Assembly: GCF_002831565.1 (NCBI RefSeq)
Contig: NZ_CP025096.1
Span: 4,264,501 to 4,328,500 of the forward strand
Source: Spirosoma pollinicola
GTDB taxonomy: Bacteria; Bacteroidota; Bacteroidia; Cytophagales; Spirosomataceae
Reading direction: 5' to 3'
DNA: 64,000 bases
In this document: one piece after another, positions 7,903 through 17,373 of the stretch
How the letters are laid out: every line of letters begins with the position of its first letter
Numbering within the stretch: position 1 is the stretch's first letter
The notes under the pieces: model-generated
The model's input: the letters and a program-made list of their open reading frames with translations, nothing else
What the model was told of the DNA's origin: nothing
Database searches by the model: none
Program-made: the position numbers and the translations under genes

Positions 7903-10900
7903 ATGGAACAAAAACTACGTAGAGCCATTCCCGGACTTCTACTCTTTCTTGGTATCTGGGTCATCGGTGCTGCTTTGCCTGCATTTGCTGCCGATAAAGA
8001 GGTGACTGGGAATGTCACCGACGAGAAGGGCAACGACTTGGCGGGTGCCACAGTCACCATTAAAGGAACGAATCGGGGAACGAACACAGATGGTCGTGGA
8101 CACTACCGAATTACGGTTCCTGATGCCAATGCGGTATTAGTGTTCTCCTATATCGGCTATGCGAAACAGGAAGTTGCTGTGGGTGCCAGATCTGTTATCG
8201 ACATGAAACTGCTGCCGGGCGATGCTGCGCTGGACGAAGTGGTCGTTACCGCTTTAGGTATTAAAAAAGACACGCGCGCACTGGGATATTCGGTCACAAC
8301 CATCGAATCATCGGCGCTTAATGTAGCGCGTGAAACGAACGTTATCAACTCATTGCAGGGGCGTGTGGCCGGGCTGAATATTGCCCCATCGAGTGGCGGG
8401 CCGGGTACATCGTCCCGGATCAATTTACGGGGTGTCAGTAACTTCAGCGGTGGTAGTCCTCTGTTCGTTATCAATGGTATTCCTATGGACAACACCCAGC
8501 GCGGTAACTCTGGCGAGTGGGGTGGTTCGACCAACGGGGATGGTATTTCGAACATCAACCCCGACGATGTTGAGACCATGACCGTACTTAAAGGGGCTTC
8601 GGCTGCGGCTCTGTATGGTACACGGGCGGCAAACGGCGTAATCCTGATTACGACGAAAAGCGGCAGCAAAAACTCGGGCCTATCAGTTGAGTATAATGTA
8701 AACCTCCAGGCCGATAAGATTATTGACTTTAGCGATTACCAGTACGAATACGGTCAGGGCACGCAGGGCAAACGGCCTACAGATGTTGCCAGCGCCAAAA
8801 ATTCGGGGATTTACAGTTGGGGCGAAAAAATGGATGGCGCTCTCTATACCCAGTTCGATGGCAAGCAATATCCTTATTCACCCGTTAAAGATAACCTCCA
8901 GAATTTTTACCGTACGGCAACAACATTAACGAATACGGTTGCCCTCTCGGGTGGCAATGACCAGACTAGTTTCCGGTTGTCGCTGTCTTCGCTCGATGCA
9001 CAGTCTGTATTGCGCAATAGCGGACTGAAACGGAAAACCTTCAACCTCAACATAAACCAGAAGGTTACCAGCAAGTTCGATGTGAGCGTTATGGGTAACT
9101 ATGTCGATCAGCAGGATGAGAACAGAGCCCAATTGATGGATGGTCCAATGAATGCCAATTATGGTATCAAGGTTTTGGCTACCAGCTTTAATCAGGCGGC
9201 CTTACAACCGGGGTATAACACCATAACCGGCGATGAATCCACGTTTAGTGATGATACATACAAAACAAACCCCTGGTTTGTGGTCAATCAGTACAAGAAT
9301 AACTTTGACCGGAAACGGCTGATCTCGGCTATCACGGGTAAATATCAATTTGCTGACTGGATCTACCTTCAGGGTCGTATCGGATATGACGCTATCAATG
9401 ATGGTGCGTTTAACATCACTCCTTTCGGAACAGCCTACTCCCGTTTAGGGGGTATAGGCCAGGCTAAATCCCAGACGACAGAATTGAACATCGACGGTCT
9501 GTTGGGAATCAACCGGAACATAACGCAGGCTATAAATCTAAATGTAGCCTTAGGTGCCAACCTCCGGAAGAACAAAATCGAAAGCATTGGCATTTCGGGT
9601 AACCAACTCAATATCCCATACCTGTATACGATCAGCAATACGCTGTCGAAAAATCAGTCGTATGGGTATAACGAACGGCAGGTCCAATCGGCATATTACA
9701 CCGCTGATTTTAACTACAAAAACTACCTGACTCTATCGACAACCGGCCGTTACGACGTTTATTCGACGTTGCCATCGGCTAACCGGGGTATCTTTGCGCC
9801 GTCGGTATCAGCTAGTTTTGTGTTCTCTGAGTTATGGAAGTCGACGTTGCTGAATTTTGGTAAACTCAGAGCGTCGTATGCACAAACGAGTGGTGAAGCC
9901 TACGATGCGTATTTAACGAGTCAGTACTATTCCCTGGGCAATACCTACAATGGCTTGCCACAAGGCGGCTTTAGCTCGACCCTGCCGAATGTAAACCTGA
10001 AACCGTTCCGGCTGAAGGAGTTTGAAATCGGTTTTGAAACGAAATTCCTGAACAATCGAGTGGGTATCGACCTGGCGTACTTCAACCGGGAAACAAATGG
10101 AGAAATTGTGAACGGGCCGTTATCCATTGCGTCGGGCTATACATCGCGGGTGTTGAACCTTGGATCGACGAAAAACTCGGGTGTCGAGCTGTTGATTACA
10201 GGCACGCCGTTGGTTAGCAAAGGGTTCAAATGGGATGTTTCGTTTAACATAACCAGCGTTAAAAATACCATCGTCGATATTGACGGTACGGCCAATCCAT
10301 CCCCACTCATCCTGGGAACTTACCGCCCGCTGAACGGCAACATTGCGCACGTAAAAGGTATGGCCGCAGCGCAGGTGCTGGCCTACGATTACAAGTACGA
10401 TGCGAATGGGAAGATGATCATTGGCGACAATGGGGTGCCGGTTCGGGGTGATTTCAAACCAATGGGTTCGGCGTTGCCTAATTTGTATGGAGGGTTGAAC
10501 AACAGTTTCAACTTCGGCGACTTCTCGTTCTCGTTCCTGTTCGATTACAAGTTCGGCGCAAAAGTATTGTCGGCCACTAATCACTATTCAATCGTGGACG
10601 GGCTGAACAAAATTACGCTGGTAGGTCGCGAAGGTGGAGTTGTTGCCGATGGTGTGCTGGCAACGGGTGAGGTGAATGCCAAAAACGTTCCGGCCTATAC
10701 GTACTACCCGGCTCTGGTGACCAATATCTCGAAGCTAAACGTGTTTAGTGCTGACTTCATCAAGTTGCGTCAGGTTGTATTGGGCTACCATCTGCCCGCC
10801 CGTTGGTTCAGCAACACCAAATTTCCTTTCGAAGCGATTTCGTTCTCGCTCGTTGGCAGAAATCTGGCTACGTTGTTGAAACACACGGATAATTTTGATC

Positions 10901-11007
10901 CTGAAGCCGGTATCTCGTCCGATGTCCGGTATGCTGGTATCGAAGGGTTGCAGATGCCATCGACAAGAACATTTGGATTCACGTTAAACGCCCGATTCAA
11001 AAAATAA
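7903..11007 (+). CDS. SusC/RagA family TonB-linked outer-membrane protein
   Basis: 1034 residues. Signal peptide about 1-29, ending AFA. The carboxypeptidase-regulatory-like beta-sandwich is at about 33-108 (VTGNVTDEKGNDLAGATV). The conserved 'LDEVVVTALG' follows at about 110-120, then the plug (SLQGRVAGLNI, SRINLRGVSN, TVLKGASAAALYG, ANGVILITTK), then a 22-strand barrel to the C-terminus. It forms the channel half of a SusCD importer for oligosaccharides or other large nutrients, driven by TonB/ExbBD. SusD starts 9 bases downstream. The substrate cannot be read from the sequence. Confidence 0.95.
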   Translation: MEQKLRRAIPGLLLFLGIWVIGAALPAFAADKEVTGNVTDEKGNDLAGATVTIKGTNRGTNTDGRGHYRITVPDANAVLVFSYIGYAKQEVAVGARSVIDMKLLPGDAALDEVVVTALGIKKDTRALGYSVTTIESSALNVARETNVINSLQGRVAGLNIAPSSGGPGTSSRINLRGVSNFSGGSPLFVINGIPMDNTQRGNSGEWGGSTNGDGISNINPDDVETMTVLKGASAAALYGTRAANGVILITTKSGSKNSGLSVEYNVNLQADKIIDFSDYQYEYGQGTQGKRPTDVASAKNSGIYSWGEKMDGALYTQFDGKQYPYSPVKDNLQNFYRTATTLTNTVALSGGNDQTSFRLSLSSLDAQSVLRNSGLKRKTFNLNINQKVTSKFDVSVMGNYVDQQDENRAQLMDGPMNANYGIKVLATSFNQAALQPGYNTITGDESTFSDDTYKTNPWFVVNQYKNNFDRKRLISAITGKYQFADWIYLQGRIGYDAINDGAFNITPFGTAYSRLGGIGQAKSQTTELNIDGLLGINRNITQAINLNVALGANLRKNKIESIGISGNQLNIPYLYTISNTLSKNQSYGYNERQVQSAYYTADFNYKNYLTLSTTGRYDVYSTLPSANRGIFAPSVSASFVFSELWKSTLLNFGKLRASYAQTSGEAYDAYLTSQYYSLGNTYNGLPQGGFSSTLPNVNLKPFRLKEFEIGFETKFLNNRVGIDLAYFNRETNGEIVNGPLSIASGYTSRVLNLGSTKNSGVELLITGTPLVSKGFKWDVSFNITSVKNTIVDIDGTANPSPLILGTYRPLNGNIAHVKGMAAAQVLAYDYKYDANGKMIIGDNGVPVRGDFKPMGSALPNLYGGLNNSFNFGDFSFSFLFDYKFGAKVLSATNHYSIVDGLNKITLVGREGGVVADGVLATGEVNAKNVPAYTYYPALVTNISKLNVFSADFIKLRQVVLGYHLPARWFSNTKFPFEAISFSLVGRNLATLLKHTDNFDPEAGISSDVRYAGIEGLQMPSTRTFGFTLNARFKK

Positions 11008-11016
11008 GCCCTACTC

Positions 11017-12606
11017 ATGAAAAAGAAATCGATCTATATAGCATCCCTGTTACTAGCGTTAATGGCAGGGTGCACCAAAGATTTTGACCAGATCAACACA
11101 GACCCGACCAAGGCCAGTGCTGCCAACTGGGACCCGAACTATTTTCTGCCGAATGTTCAGAACTCCTACATAAATCTGGGGTACGGAAGCATGCTGTACC
11201 AGGCCCCGGCCATGCAGGTACTGGCGTCTACATTCACTTATTACGGTAACGGCGACAAATACATCAATACCCAGAACTCGACCAGCTATCAGGGTACACT
11301 GTTCAATACCACTTATGGAATAGGCACCGTGCTGGTCGAATTACAATCGCTTGCCCAGGGAAAAGACCAGTATGCGAACCTGTCGAACATTGGGCGGATC
11401 ATGCAGGTAATGAACATTGGTCGGGGTACGGATGTGTATGGCGACTTGCCTTACTCTGAAGCCTTCCAGGTGAAGACTACCGGAAACGCTTCGCCGAAGT
11501 ACGATACGCAGCAGTCAATTTATACGAGCTTATTGACTGAACTCGATGCCGCCGTCACGGCTCTGGATGCGGCTAAAGCGAAGCCATCGGGCGATTTATT
11601 TTACGCTGGCGATATTGCCAAATGGAAGAAATTCGGCTATTCGCTGATGCTTCGTACGGCTATGCGGTTGACCAAAGTTGACCCCGCAACGGCTCAGAAG
11701 TACGCTGAAAAAGCGGCAGCCGGTGGTGTATTTGCCTCCAATGACGACAATGCGCTTGAAATTGCTGATGCCAACAACGCGACCTCTGGGATCTACAGTG
11801 TGTATCAGGTAGCGGACGATTTTCGGGAACTTCGTTTCTCGAAAACGTTTATCGACGCCCTGAAAACGACCGGCGATCCTCGGTTGAGCGCCATTGCCGA
11901 AGTGCCCCAGACTGGCCTTGCCAACAATAAGCTTCAGACACTGGTTGGTAACAATGCGGCTGCTGCGCAGGTTGGCTTGCCAAACGGGTATGACCTGAAT
12001 GGGGGAGCTACGGACGTTCGGAAATCGGCCGGTTATCCGGGTCCAACCGGAACAGGTGATGACGTGGCCCCTCTGGGAAACTACTCAAGACCACGCATCT
12101 CTGTTTACCTGAAAAAAGCAGGTACGCTTATGGTATTGACCTATGCCGAAACAGAACTGTTGCTGGCTGAGGCAAAAGTAAGAGGCTGGAACGTGCCGGG
12201 AACTGCCGCCGGGCATTATCAAAACGGGGTAATTGCCGCTATCACGTCGCTGGCTCAACTGGACGCCAGTGCTGCCGTCTCGACCGAAGCAGCGACCGCT
12301 TTTGCAGCAGCGCATCCGCTGGATGTTACCTCAACCGAGGCTTCGCTGAAAGCAATTAATACACAGTACTGGCTGGAAACGGGCTCTACATTCAACTTTA
12401 TCGAGACATGGCTCAACTGGAGACGGTCGGGCTATCCGCAACTTACTCCGGTCAACTATCCGGGTAACGTCACGAATGGACAGATTCCAAGACGGATGAT
12501 CTACCTCTCGACGGAAAGCCTGACCAACCCGACTAATTACAAAGATGCCGTAAGTCGATTGACAGGTGGCGATCTTTTGACGAGCCGCGTTTGGTGGGAC
12601 AAATAA
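11017..12606 (+). CDS. SusD/RagB-like nutrient-binding lipoprotein
   Basis: 529 residues with a lipoprotein signal: MKKKSIYIASLLLALMAGC, with Cys19 as the lipidated residue. It resembles the SusD-like_2 subfamily: 'FDQINTDPTKAS' after the lipobox, TPR-type helices in the first half, and C-terminal 'FIETWLNWRRSGYPQLTPVNYPG'. It caps the SusC barrel on the cell surface and captures the substrate. It is directly downstream of susC and co-transcribed. Confidence 0.93.
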   Translation: MKKKSIYIASLLLALMAGCTKDFDQINTDPTKASAANWDPNYFLPNVQNSYINLGYGSMLYQAPAMQVLASTFTYYGNGDKYINTQNSTSYQGTLFNTTYGIGTVLVELQSLAQGKDQYANLSNIGRIMQVMNIGRGTDVYGDLPYSEAFQVKTTGNASPKYDTQQSIYTSLLTELDAAVTALDAAKAKPSGDLFYAGDIAKWKKFGYSLMLRTAMRLTKVDPATAQKYAEKAAAGGVFASNDDNALEIADANNATSGIYSVYQVADDFRELRFSKTFIDALKTTGDPRLSAIAEVPQTGLANNKLQTLVGNNAAAAQVGLPNGYDLNGGATDVRKSAGYPGPTGTGDDVAPLGNYSRPRISVYLKKAGTLMVLTYAETELLLAEAKVRGWNVPGTAAGHYQNGVIAAITSLAQLDASAAVSTEAATAFAAAHPLDVTSTEASLKAINTQYWLETGSTFNFIETWLNWRRSGYPQLTPVNYPGNVTNGQIPRRMIYLSTESLTNPTNYKDAVSRLTGGDLLTSRVWWDK

Positions 12607-12617
12607 TCCATACACAT

Positions 12618-12657
12618 AAAAAAAGGTAAAGGGGCTTAACGGCCCCTTATCTTTTTT
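12618..12657 (+). terminator. Intrinsic terminator or attenuator after susD
   Basis: A GC stem (ggggc/gcccc) extended by A/T pairs and ending in a T run (CTTTTTT). It lies within the same-strand gap between susD and the FG-GAP gene, so it may reduce read-through rather than end the operon. Confidence 0.8.
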
Positions 12658-12698
12658 ACGTACTTTCAATGAGTACAGCCCGAGTTTAATTGTAAGTT

Positions 12699-15600
12699 AT
12701 GAACGGTATAGATTTTCTACATAAACGGACGCTTTTGATCAACGCAACAACCTATTGTGCTTTTCTGATTACCGCCGTCTTATGTGTAGTGGGTTCGTCA
12801 ATACATGCCCAGTCGCCTTTGCTGAAATTACTCCCGTCCAGTCAGACAGGTATATCTTTTCGGAATGACATTGACGAAAACGAAAGCCTGAATGTGCTGG
12901 CCTATGAGTATTTCTATAATGGGGGAGGGGTAGCCGTTGGCGACCTTAACAACGACGGCTTGCAGGATCTGTTTTTTACGGCCAACCTGAAACCCAATAA
13001 GCTTTACCTGAATCTGGGCGGGCTGAAATTTAAAGACATTACTACCGAAGCCGGGCCGGTCCTGGGCGGTCGGGCAGGTGGGTGGAAAACGGGCGTGAGC
13101 ATGGCCGATGTAAACGGCGATGGGCTGCTTGATATTTACATCTGCTACTCAGGGAAAGTAGGTGAAGACAAACGACGGAATCAACTATTTATCAACCAGG
13201 GAGCATCGGGCAAAAATGCCTCGATTCGATTTGTCGAGCAAGCTAAAGAATATGGTCTTGATGACCCGGCTTACAGCACCCAGGCAACCTTTTTTGATTT
13301 CGACCGGGATGGCGATCTGGACCTGTTTCTGTTGAACCATAATGTCAAGAAGTACGATAATATGGAACTGGCTAAATTCAGGACGGAGATCGACCCACTA
13401 GCTGGGAACAAACTGTTTGAGAATAAGAATAACCATTTTATCGATGTCTCAACGAAGGCAGGCATTCATCAGGACCCGCTTACATTTGGATTAGGCATGG
13501 CCGTGGCCGATGTGAATCAGGATGGCTGGCCGGATATTTACGTGACCAACGATTACAACGAGCCGGACTTTCTGTACATAAACCAGAAGGATGGTCGCTT
13601 TAAAGACGAAACACAAGCCTGTTTCCGACATATGGCGCATTTCTCGATGGGCATCGACATTGCCGATTATAACAACGATGGCCTGCCGGATATCATGTCG
13701 CTGGATATGCTGCCGGAGGATAACCGACGACAAAAGCTGTTGCAGCTCCAGGAAAATTATGAGTCGTTCGAGTTGATGCAGCAGCAAAATCTGCAGAAAC
13801 AATACATGCGAAACATGTTGCAGTTGAACAACGGCGATGGCACATTCAGCGAGATCGGTCAGCTTGCGGGCGTATCGAATACCGACTGGAGCTGGTCGCC
13901 CTTGCTGGCCGATTTTGATAACGATGGTTATAAAGATCTATTCATATCGAACGGATATCTGCGTGATTACACAAACAAAGATTTCCTGAAATACTGGGGT
14001 GATTATAAAGTTAAAAAAGCGATCAACCGGGAGTCGATACAATTGATGGATTTGGTGAAGGCTATGCCGTCGACCAAAGTCCTGAGTTACATATTCAGCA
14101 ACAACCACGACCTGACATTTACGAACAAACAGCGGGAGTGGGGTATTCAAACGCCCGCTATCTCCAGCGGAGCCGCCTATGCCGATCTGGATAATGACGG
14201 TGATCTGGAACTCATTGTCAATAATATTAACGAGCCCGCTTTTGTGTACCAGAACATGAGCCGGGAGCAGTCGAAGAATGGGTACATTCAGCTAAAATTG
14301 ATGCCTGCCAATGGAAACAAACAGGTTATTGGCGCAAAAGTGACAGTTTACGCCAACGGAAATGTACAGTATCAGGAAGTGAATCCGGTGAGAGGATACT
14401 TGTCTACCCAGCCACAACTGCTTCATTTCGGGTTGGGAACAGGATCGAAAATTGACTCCATCAAGGTTGTATGGCCGGACCAGACCGTACAGAAATTAAC
14501 GGACGTAGCAATCAATCAACTGTTTACTATACAGCAGGCAGCGTCTGCCAAAGCGAGTGTGCTGCCGGTTCAGAAAATGGCGTCAGCTGTTTTTGCAAGG
14601 GTCGACCCTATTCTTGCACACACACATGAGGGCTATTCGGAAAATGATTTCAAACGCCAGCCTCTCATGTTGTGGATGTACTCTCACACAGGACCGGTAT
14701 TAGCCAAAGGTGATGTTAATAAAGATGGTCTGGACGACGTGTTTATCAGTGGCGATCAGAACAAACCAGCCGCTATCTGGACGCAGCAGGCAACCGGAAC
14801 GTTCAAGAAAATAGACGGATTAACTATTGGAGATGAAGCCGTTTCGGCTATTTCGGCCGCTGTTTTCTTCGACGCCAACGGCGATGGCTATGACGACCTT
14901 TACGTAGCCAAGGGTGGCTATTCTTTATTTGAGGTCAATACTGCTTCGCTTCAGGATGAACTTTATCTGAACGACGGAAAGGGTAAGCTAAGTCTGGCCA
15001 AAACAGCCTTACCAAACTTAAGCGCCAGTAGTAAATCCTGTGTTCGCCCCTGCGATTACGATGGAGATGGAGACGTTGACCTGTTTGTAGGGGGACGTGT
15101 GGTACCCGGCCGTTATCCCGAAGCCCCGGTCTCGTACCTACTCGAAAATACGGGTAACGGGCAGTTTAAGCCGGTAGCCATTCCCTTCGCGATGGTGGGC
15201 ATGGTAACCGATGCCCAATGGGCCGACACGGACGCTGATGGTCGAAGGGACCTGATTCTTTGCGGGGAATTCATGTCCCTGAAAATCTACCGAAATACGA
15301 AAGAGGGATTCATTGACAAAACGAAGCAGTACTTTCCTGACGAGGAGAATGGATTCTGGTTATCGCTCACGATAGCCGATGTAAATGGAGATGGACAAAA
15401 AGATATTCTTGCCGGTAATCTGGGGAGCAATACGCAAATTAAATTCTCCCGAAAAGAGCCGGTTGAGCTTGTTTATGCCGATTTTGATAACAACGGGTCA
15501 ATTGACCCGTTCTTTAGCTTTTACGTTCAGGGAACGGCCTACCCCTTTGTTAGTCGGGATGAACTGAACGATCAAATTTATGCCATGCGCAAGAAGTTTG

Positions 15601-16058
15601 CCTATTATAAGGACTACGCCAATGCCACCGTCAACGATATTTTTCCGGCTGACGAACTGGCTAAAGCCCGGAAATTGACGGCTACAGAATGTCATTCGGT
15701 TTGTTTTCTGGCAAGGGATGGGCAATTCGAAAAACATATTCTGCCCTTACAGGCGCAGTTTTCGCCTATAACAAACATGATGAGTGCCGATTTTGATCAG
15801 GACGGTAATATGGACGTTTTACTGCTGGGTAACAAATCGGACAACCGCCTGAAACTGGGTAGTATGGATGCTAACTACGGCTGTTTGCTCAAGGGAAACG
15901 GCAAAGGAGATTTTTCGTATGTGAACCAAGTCGATGCCGGATTGTCTGTGGTGGGCGATGTCAAATCGGTTATCGAAGTAAATGTTAAGAAGACACCTTA
16001 TTTGGTCATAGGCGCCTTTAATCAAGCGCTCCAGGTCTACAAAAAACAGAAACCATGA
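12699..16058 (+). CDS. Large secreted FG-GAP/VCBS repeat protein with UnbV-type domain (CRTAC1-like)
   Basis: 1119 residues with an N-terminal signal (cleavage near IHAQ, about residue 38). I count at least fourteen calcium-type D-x-[DN]-x-[DN]-G motifs, such as 'GDLNNDGLQD', 'ADVNGDGLLD', 'FDRDGDLD', 'ADYNNDGLPD', 'GDVNKDGLDD', 'ADVNGDGQKD' and 'ADFDQDGNMD'. They arrange as beta-propeller repeats in two blocks. Between the blocks is an ASPIC/UnbV domain (VNPVRGYLSTQPQLLHFGLG ... SIKVVWPDQ, about residues 565-605). Such proteins often sit next to SusCD pairs. They probably act on the cell surface or in the periplasm in ligand binding; no enzyme motif is visible. The stop overlaps the next start by four bases. 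Confidence 0.9.
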   Translation: MNGIDFLHKRTLLINATTYCAFLITAVLCVVGSSIHAQSPLLKLLPSSQTGISFRNDIDENESLNVLAYEYFYNGGGVAVGDLNNDGLQDLFFTANLKPNKLYLNLGGLKFKDITTEAGPVLGGRAGGWKTGVSMADVNGDGLLDIYICYSGKVGEDKRRNQLFINQGASGKNASIRFVEQAKEYGLDDPAYSTQATFFDFDRDGDLDLFLLNHNVKKYDNMELAKFRTEIDPLAGNKLFENKNNHFIDVSTKAGIHQDPLTFGLGMAVADVNQDGWPDIYVTNDYNEPDFLYINQKDGRFKDETQACFRHMAHFSMGIDIADYNNDGLPDIMSLDMLPEDNRRQKLLQLQENYESFELMQQQNLQKQYMRNMLQLNNGDGTFSEIGQLAGVSNTDWSWSPLLADFDNDGYKDLFISNGYLRDYTNKDFLKYWGDYKVKKAINRESIQLMDLVKAMPSTKVLSYIFSNNHDLTFTNKQREWGIQTPAISSGAAYADLDNDGDLELIVNNINEPAFVYQNMSREQSKNGYIQLKLMPANGNKQVIGAKVTVYANGNVQYQEVNPVRGYLSTQPQLLHFGLGTGSKIDSIKVVWPDQTVQKLTDVAINQLFTIQQAASAKASVLPVQKMASAVFARVDPILAHTHEGYSENDFKRQPLMLWMYSHTGPVLAKGDVNKDGLDDVFISGDQNKPAAIWTQQATGTFKKIDGLTIGDEAVSAISAAVFFDANGDGYDDLYVAKGGYSLFEVNTASLQDELYLNDGKGKLSLAKTALPNLSASSKSCVRPCDYDGDGDVDLFVGGRVVPGRYPEAPVSYLLENTGNGQFKPVAIPFAMVGMVTDAQWADTDADGRRDLILCGEFMSLKIYRNTKEGFIDKTKQYFPDEENGFWLSLTIADVNGDGQKDILAGNLGSNTQIKFSRKEPVELVYADFDNNGSIDPFFSFYVQGTAYPFVSRDELNDQIYAMRKKFAYYKDYANATVNDIFPADELAKARKLTATECHSVCFLARDGQFEKHILPLQAQFSPITNMMSADFDQDGNMDVLLLGNKSDNRLKLGSMDANYGCLLKGNGKGDFSYVNQVDAGLSVVGDVKSVIEVNVKKTPYLVIGAFNQALQVYKKQKP

Positions 16059-17371
16059 AGTGGGTGCTACTCCTTTTTTTATGGCTGGGCCAAACTGTAA
16101 GGGCTGAGGTTGTTAAGCCGGATCTGGGCAAGCACCTCCAGCCAACCGTATTTGCCGCAACGATGGTAATGATTCATGATGTGGTAAATCCGCCTGCGGC
16201 CAGTCGGTTTTATACATATTGTCTGTTGGGAGCGCACGAGATTGTGGCTCAACATCAAACGTCTGTCGTTTCGCCTACCTCTTTTGTCCGAAGCCTCAAA
16301 ACGATTCATCTGGAAACGAAGGAGCCATATGATTATCAGATCGCTGCTCTTTATTGTATCCTCGAAACAGGCCGCCTGATTTTACCGTCGGGCTATATGC
16401 TGGAAGACGAAGAGAAAAAGTTGCTTGACCAGTTGACGCATGAAAAATATGGCGAACAGATCATCCGGCAATCAGTCATTTTGGCACAGGATGTAGCCAA
16501 ACAGATTGTTGCGTATGCGGCCGCCGATAATTACCGGAACCTGAGCGCCCGTACACGCTACCGACCCAGCAAAGCCGATGGATTCTGGTACCCAACACCG
16601 CCAGGCTATATTGAAGCCATTGAGCCACATTGGCGTATTATCCGCCCCATGCTGATCGACTCCTGTAGTCAGTTCAAAGCCAAACCTCCGGTTGCGTTCA
16701 GTAAAGACACAACCAGCGCGTTTTATAAACTTGCATACGAGGTATATCAGGTGGGAAATACACTGACCGACGAACAGCGCTTCATTGCTTCCTACTGGGA
16801 CTGCAATCCGTTTGCGATCAATACATCGGGCCATATGTCTATCGGATTTAAAAAGATAAGTCCTGGCGGACACTGGATGAACATCACGAGTATTGCCACC
16901 ACCAAAGCCCGATTGTCATTCGATAAGGCCATCATGGTGCAATCGCTGGTAGCCATGGCGCTGATGGATTCGTTTATCAGTTGCTGGGACGAAAAATACC
17001 GGAGCAGCCGAATTCGACCGGAAACGGTTATCAATCGATACATCAATGTGCGTTGGCAACCCCTTTTGCAGACACCGCCCTTCCCCGAATACACCAGCGG
17101 ACACAGTGTTATTTCGACCGCCGTTGCCGAATTGCTTACGTATCTGCTGGGTGATAATTTCGCCTTTACCGACAACACTGAAGTACTTTTTGAATTACCC
17201 GAACGACAATTTAAATCTTTTCGGCAGGCGGCTTCCGAAGCGGCAATTTCCCGACTTTATGGGGGTATTCATTACCGCGATGCTATTGAAAATGGGCAAT
17301 CGCAGGGCAGGTCGATAGGTGAATTTGTGGTGGGCCGTCTAAAAAAAGCGGGTGTTAAGTCGGTTCAATAG
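16055..17371 (+). CDS. Secreted vanadium-dependent haloperoxidase / PAP2 superfamily enzyme
   Basis: 438 residues, signal peptide about 1-17. All residues that hold vanadate or phosphate in the superfamily are present: K314 and R321 in KxxxxxxRP, the S348-G349-H350 of 'PEYTSGHS', and R400 and H406 in 'SRLYGGIHYRD'. Related enzymes are either halide-oxidising peroxidases or acid phosphatases, and sequence alone does not settle which. The ATG overlaps the stop of the FG-GAP gene (ATGA), so the two are translationally coupled and probably work together in the periplasm or at the surface. Confidence 0.88.
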   Translation: MKWVLLLFLWLGQTVRAEVVKPDLGKHLQPTVFAATMVMIHDVVNPPAASRFYTYCLLGAHEIVAQHQTSVVSPTSFVRSLKTIHLETKEPYDYQIAALYCILETGRLILPSGYMLEDEEKKLLDQLTHEKYGEQIIRQSVILAQDVAKQIVAYAAADNYRNLSARTRYRPSKADGFWYPTPPGYIEAIEPHWRIIRPMLIDSCSQFKAKPPVAFSKDTTSAFYKLAYEVYQVGNTLTDEQRFIASYWDCNPFAINTSGHMSIGFKKISPGGHWMNITSIATTKARLSFDKAIMVQSLVAMALMDSFISCWDEKYRSSRIRPETVINRYINVRWQPLLQTPPFPEYTSGHSVISTAVAELLTYLLGDNFAFTDNTEVLFELPERQFKSFRQAASEAAISRLYGGIHYRDAIENGQSQGRSIGEFVVGRLKKAGVKSVQ

Positions 17372-17373
17372 GA

